Shown here piece by piece: positions 32,572 to 34,005 of a stretch of DNA of 34,005 bases. The notes under the pieces are model-generated. The model did not search any database and was not told the DNA's origin. It saw only the letters and a program-made list of their open reading frames with translations. The stretch comes from DATKZH01 sp964505295 (GTDB lineage Bacteria > Planctomycetota > Planctomycetia > Pirellulales > Thermoguttaceae): positions 1 to 34,005 of the forward strand of contig CAZDHR010000020.1 of the NCBI GenBank assembly GCA_964505295.1, read 5' to 3'. The position numbers and the translations under genes were made by a program. Position 1 is the first letter of the stretch; the number at the start of each line of letters is the position of its first letter.

Positions 32572-32698
32572 ACGCGGCCGATTTCGATACAAATTCGCTC
32601 AGCGCCTGAGGGGTCGAGGGCCGGGGCTAGATGCCGATCGGGCGGCTCCCGTCGGCGGAACCCTCCGCCTTGGCAGGCGTTAGGGGGGCTGCGCCTTT

Positions 32699-32835
32699 GG
32701 TTGCTGACGTCCAACAAGCGAGGGACCGCCCTGGTCGGACGTCAGCAGCCAGAGGAGATTACTGCTTCGTCAAAGCTCAATCGGTGGGTCGCGGCTTGCG
32801 TGGTGCGGCCGCGGGCGGCTGCACCACGCAAGCCG
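32699..32835. repeat. Two adjacent hairpins downstream of the lipoprotein gene
   Basis: The first has arms at 32699-32712 and 32737-32750 (ggttgctgacgtcc / ggacgtcagcagcc, 13 of 14). The second has perfect 15-bp arms at 32792-32806 and 32821-32835 (cggcttgcgtggtgc) and extends inward to about 20 pairs. Neither has a T-run. The 360-bp gap 32572-32931 holds no other gene. Confidence 0.75.
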
Positions 32836-32931
32836 GACGCCCGCACCACAACTTGTCCATCGACAGGGAACAGGACACTGCCCCGCCTCGCGCCGCCGCC
32901 CCCACTCGCCGGTGCGGAAAGGACCCGGATC

Positions 32932-33258
32932 GTGGGCGAACTCGAACTGTCGCAGACTGCCCAGCAGTGGGTCAACCTGGTCCTCATTTGGGTCGGATTC
33001 GGCACGTTGGCCGGGCTTCTGGCCAAGTCGCTGATTCCGGGTCGGAAATCCGGCGCGGTCGTCACGGTGCTGATCGGCATCGTGGGCAGCGTCGTCGGCC
33101 CGCTCCTCCTCTGCCACTTCCTCAAGTGGAAGGACTTCAACCCCATCAGCCCCTTGGGGTTCCTGGCCACCGTCGGCGGCGCGCTGGTCTGCCTGCTCGC
33201 CTACCGCCTGCTCGTGGGAATGGTCTTCGTCGAAGAAGACGAAGGCCCCGAATCGTGA
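32932..33258 (+). CDS. GlsB/YeaQ/YmgE-family small membrane protein
   Basis: The 108-residue reading from GTG 32932 (AAAGGA 8 nt upstream) has three hydrophobic helices. The segment WVGFGTLAGLLAKSLIPGR is followed by GAVVTVLIGIVGSVVGPLL, as in this stress-associated ("transglycosylase-associated") family. After a polar stretch (HFLKWKDFNPISPLG) comes the third helix. The insertion before it makes the protein longer than typical (80-90). The tail is acidic. Upstream open frame without homology was left out. Biochemical function of the family is not established. Confidence 0.8.
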   Translation: MGELELSQTAQQWVNLVLIWVGFGTLAGLLAKSLIPGRKSGAVVTVLIGIVGSVVGPLLLCHFLKWKDFNPISPLGFLATVGGALVCLLAYRLLVGMVFVEEDEGPES

Positions 33259-33333
33259 CCCGCCCCGAGGTGGCGTTTGTTGGGGCAAAGTCCCTTGACC
33301 GCCTCGCCGACACCCGCATCAGCAGGCCGTATC

Positions 33334-33914
33334 TCAACTTCTGGTCGCGTCGGGGAGGTGGGTCACCACGCGCCGACTGGGAAATAGCCACCGCTTGCTC
33401 CGAGGGGTCTTCCACTCCTCGCGAAGCATGTCCACAATCGATTCGGTCAACGGCAGAACCCGTTCCTTGTCTCGCGCGCCGATGACGCGGAGCGTGACCG
33501 CCTCGGTGATTTGCAAGCCGCAGGCATAGATGAGCGTGAAGCAGCCGCGATCAACGGGCTTTTGCAGCGTGGCGTTCAGGCGGCGGCAGTCCTCATCGCT
33601 GCGGACGTCGGGCAACCGCTCTTGCCGCGGCTTGCGGACTTCTTGTTCGTCAACAGCGGCCAGTCGTGGCCGAGCGTGTTGAGGTCGAAGGACTTCAGCC
33701 CGGCGACGACCGGCGCGAATGTCCCCTTGGCCACACCTAACTCGTCGCGGACGTAGAGGAGGTAGTCCTGGACCTGCCGCTCGGTGAGGCGGTCCGGCGG
33801 AACCATGTAGTAGGCGGCCCGTTGGCGGAGGGCCCGCAGATACTCCCGCTTGGTCCCTTCGACCAGCCCGGCGAGTTGCATGTCCTGGATCATGCGGTTT
33901 CTGAGCTCTGACAT
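33334..33914 (-). pseudogene. Decayed tyrosine recombinase (phage-integrase family)
   Basis: From ATG 33914 (AAAGGG 7 nt upstream) the frame reads MSELRNRMIQDMQLAGLVEG..., the N-terminal core-binding domain of integron/XerD-like recombinases. Near 33630-33645 a frameshift moves the catalytic part to another frame (RKPRQERLPDVRSDEDCRRL, CFTLIYACGLQITEAVTLRV, GARDKERVLPLTESI, KRWLFPSRR). There also appears to be an in-frame loss of about 12 residues after TLRV, possibly by recombination at a repeated LRV codon run. The reading stops after THLPDAT, so the HxxR box and catalytic Tyr are missing. It is a dead remnant of a mobile element. Confidence 0.85.
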
Positions 33915-34005
33915 CGTGATACCCTTTCGTGAGGGTCAAGGAACTCCAGCCGTATCTGTCCATTTTGCAGGACGTGTAGACGATTGGGAAGAGAGCGAGA
34001 TGGGG

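Noticed and set aside
1..34005. tRNA, rRNA or known riboswitch
   Set aside because: I read the gaps on both strands and saw no cloverleaf with a T-loop GTTCRA signature and no recognisable riboswitch core. A covariance-model scan would be decisive.

Overview
The window looks like a piece of a planctomycete chromosome, most like the Pirellula group. It is G+C-rich. Many genes lack a clear Shine-Dalgarno site. It carries families typical of these bacteria: a DUF1080 plus ThuA secreted protein, a serine/threonine kinase with DYG instead of DFG, an ECF sigma factor with a zinc-finger anti-sigma partner, a CHAT-domain protein, a VSYVRTS-type coiled-coil membrane protein and a small LTGC lipoprotein. 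Almost every intergenic gap also carries a hairpin or inverted repeat, of at least ten unrelated families. Family names come from reading the translations, not from database searches.

Layout. 1-3529: two tandem paralogous zinc-ribbon membrane proteins (the first cut by the window edge), then an unknown eight-helix membrane protein. 3637-4662: ruvB. 4752-8754: a compositionally distinct, lower-G+C cassette of four genes on the plus strand: a PAS sigma-54 activator with a Cys cluster, a NifX/NifB-like cofactor-binding protein, a two-domain YeeE/YedE (thiosulfate-type) permease and csrA. Between the activator and the NifX-like gene lie a consensus -24/-12 sigma-54 promoter and two perfect upstream palindromes (GTCGCA-N3-TGCGAC) plus one imperfect copy. 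This is the most coherent regulatory unit in the window. 9098-10621 (minus): a coupled operon of a ribbon-helix-helix protein, a 47-residue protein and a membrane-tethered trypsin-like protease, with a candidate operator upstream. 10856-12187: a broken AAA ATPase start, then a CinA-like/nucleotidylyltransferase fusion.

12651-19461: a signalling block on the plus strand: coiled-coil membrane protein, tandem-FHA protein, polytopic Ser/Thr kinase, a membrane protein 9 bp downstream of it, ECF sigma factor and zinc-finger anti-sigma protein. It meets, with zero intergenic bases, a 1047-residue minus-strand protein built from YCF48-type propeller repeats, a degenerate PIG-L-like domain and a CBM9-like domain. 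23038-24645: the DUF1080-ThuA protein. 24847-31756 (minus): a GT-C type membrane glycosyltransferase, a TPR protein with a 24-nt minisatellite tail and a TPR-CHAT protein. 32335-33258: a small lipoprotein and a GlsB/YeaQ/YmgE-type membrane protein. 33334-33914 (minus): a decayed tyrosine recombinase.

The best candidate for an undescribed system is the sigma-54 cassette: the sequence shows its activator, repeated binding sites, promoter and targets together, with composition suggesting horizontal acquisition. The RHH/47-aa/protease operon and the CinA-nucleotidylyltransferase fusion with an apparently lost deamidase serine come next.
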